Positions 5,437 to 5,503 of a stretch of 5,503 nt of DNA are shown piece by piece (positions within the stretch are counted from its first letter, which is position 1; every line of letters starts with the position of its first letter). This DNA is from G039029935 sp039029935. Its GTDB lineage: Bacteria > Chloroflexota > Anaerolineae > Caldilineales > Caldilineaceae. The DNA is taken from NCBI GenBank assembly GCA_039029935.1, contig JBCCFC010000956.1, forward strand, positions 1-5,503, given 5' to 3'. The position numbers were made by a program, and so were the translations under genes. Under the pieces are notes generated by a model that worked only from the letters and a program-made list of their open reading frames with translations, was not told the DNA's origin and made no database searches.

Positions 5437-5503
5437 TGAAAGCAGTAGCGCCGTAATACAAACAAACAGGGATTTAAACTTAAGCATAAACGGCCTCTCG
5501 TAC
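5381..5503 (+). pseudogene. Possible frame-shifted continuation of the CARF protein
   Basis: Starting at GAA 5381, directly after an in-frame TAG (5378-5380), 41 codons are open to the window edge, reading ENSNRLFAALCTTLAALYDE and onwards. The Leu/Ala-rich stretch looks like a helix continuing the preceding region better than the LQQTICGFMHNISCTV tail of the annotated frame. The step between frames fits a one-base indel at the AAAA run or just after it. A 41-codon open frame can also arise by chance, so the evidence is moderate. Confidence 0.45.

Overview
The window looks like bacterial chromosome, most likely from Chloroflexota (Anaerolineae/Caldilineae-like). That assignment is an inference. 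It rests on a lipoprotein solute-binding protein with an Ala/Glu/Pro-rich linker behind the lipobox, a style common in that phylum, and on nearby CRISPR-Cas parts of type III flavour. No rRNA or other taxonomic marker is present.

Layout. (1) Positions 1-1955, minus strand: the N-terminal 651 codons of a peptide/oligosaccharide-type ABC transporter substrate-binding lipoprotein, open without interruption to the window edge. It has a near-consensus extended -10 promoter (2043-2071), and two palindromes lie in the transcribed leader, one an 11-bp-arm candidate operator (2003-2026). (2) 2167-2499, plus strand: a C-terminal remnant of the CRISPR adaptase Cas1, cut off at its 5' side by an in-frame stop. 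(3) 2500-2940: AT-rich non-coding DNA holding three copies of one arm sequence, which form a 242-bp MITE-like inverted-repeat unit and a strong bidirectional terminator. (4) 2945-3561: a CRISPR array with its own promoter, a short leader, eight 37-bp repeats (the last one truncated) and seven spacers. Repeat decay at the right end agrees with the leader being on the left. (5) 3562-3780: three successive hairpins, at least two of them Rho-independent terminators. (6) 3781-4325: no convincing gene, but two families of 15-bp tandem repeats. (7) 4326-4589, minus strand: a Phd/YefM-family antitoxin without a recognisable toxin. (8) 4699-5436, plus strand: a CARF-domain protein resembling Card1/Can2 (DUF1887-like) ancillary nucleases of type III CRISPR systems. 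Its tail appears to be frameshifted, and a second open frame runs to the window edge.

How the parts fit. Regions 2-5 and 8 read as the edge of a type III-like CRISPR locus that has partly decayed or been rearranged: adaptation reduced to a cas1 stub, an array that still has a promoter, and a cyclic-oligoadenylate sensor gene to the right. The most unusual arrangement is the divergent pairing of the orphan antitoxin with the CARF gene across 109 bp that carry three half-sites of one palindromic operator. If the antitoxin binds there, a toxin-antitoxin-type repressor would control a CRISPR effector. That is inference from layout alone.
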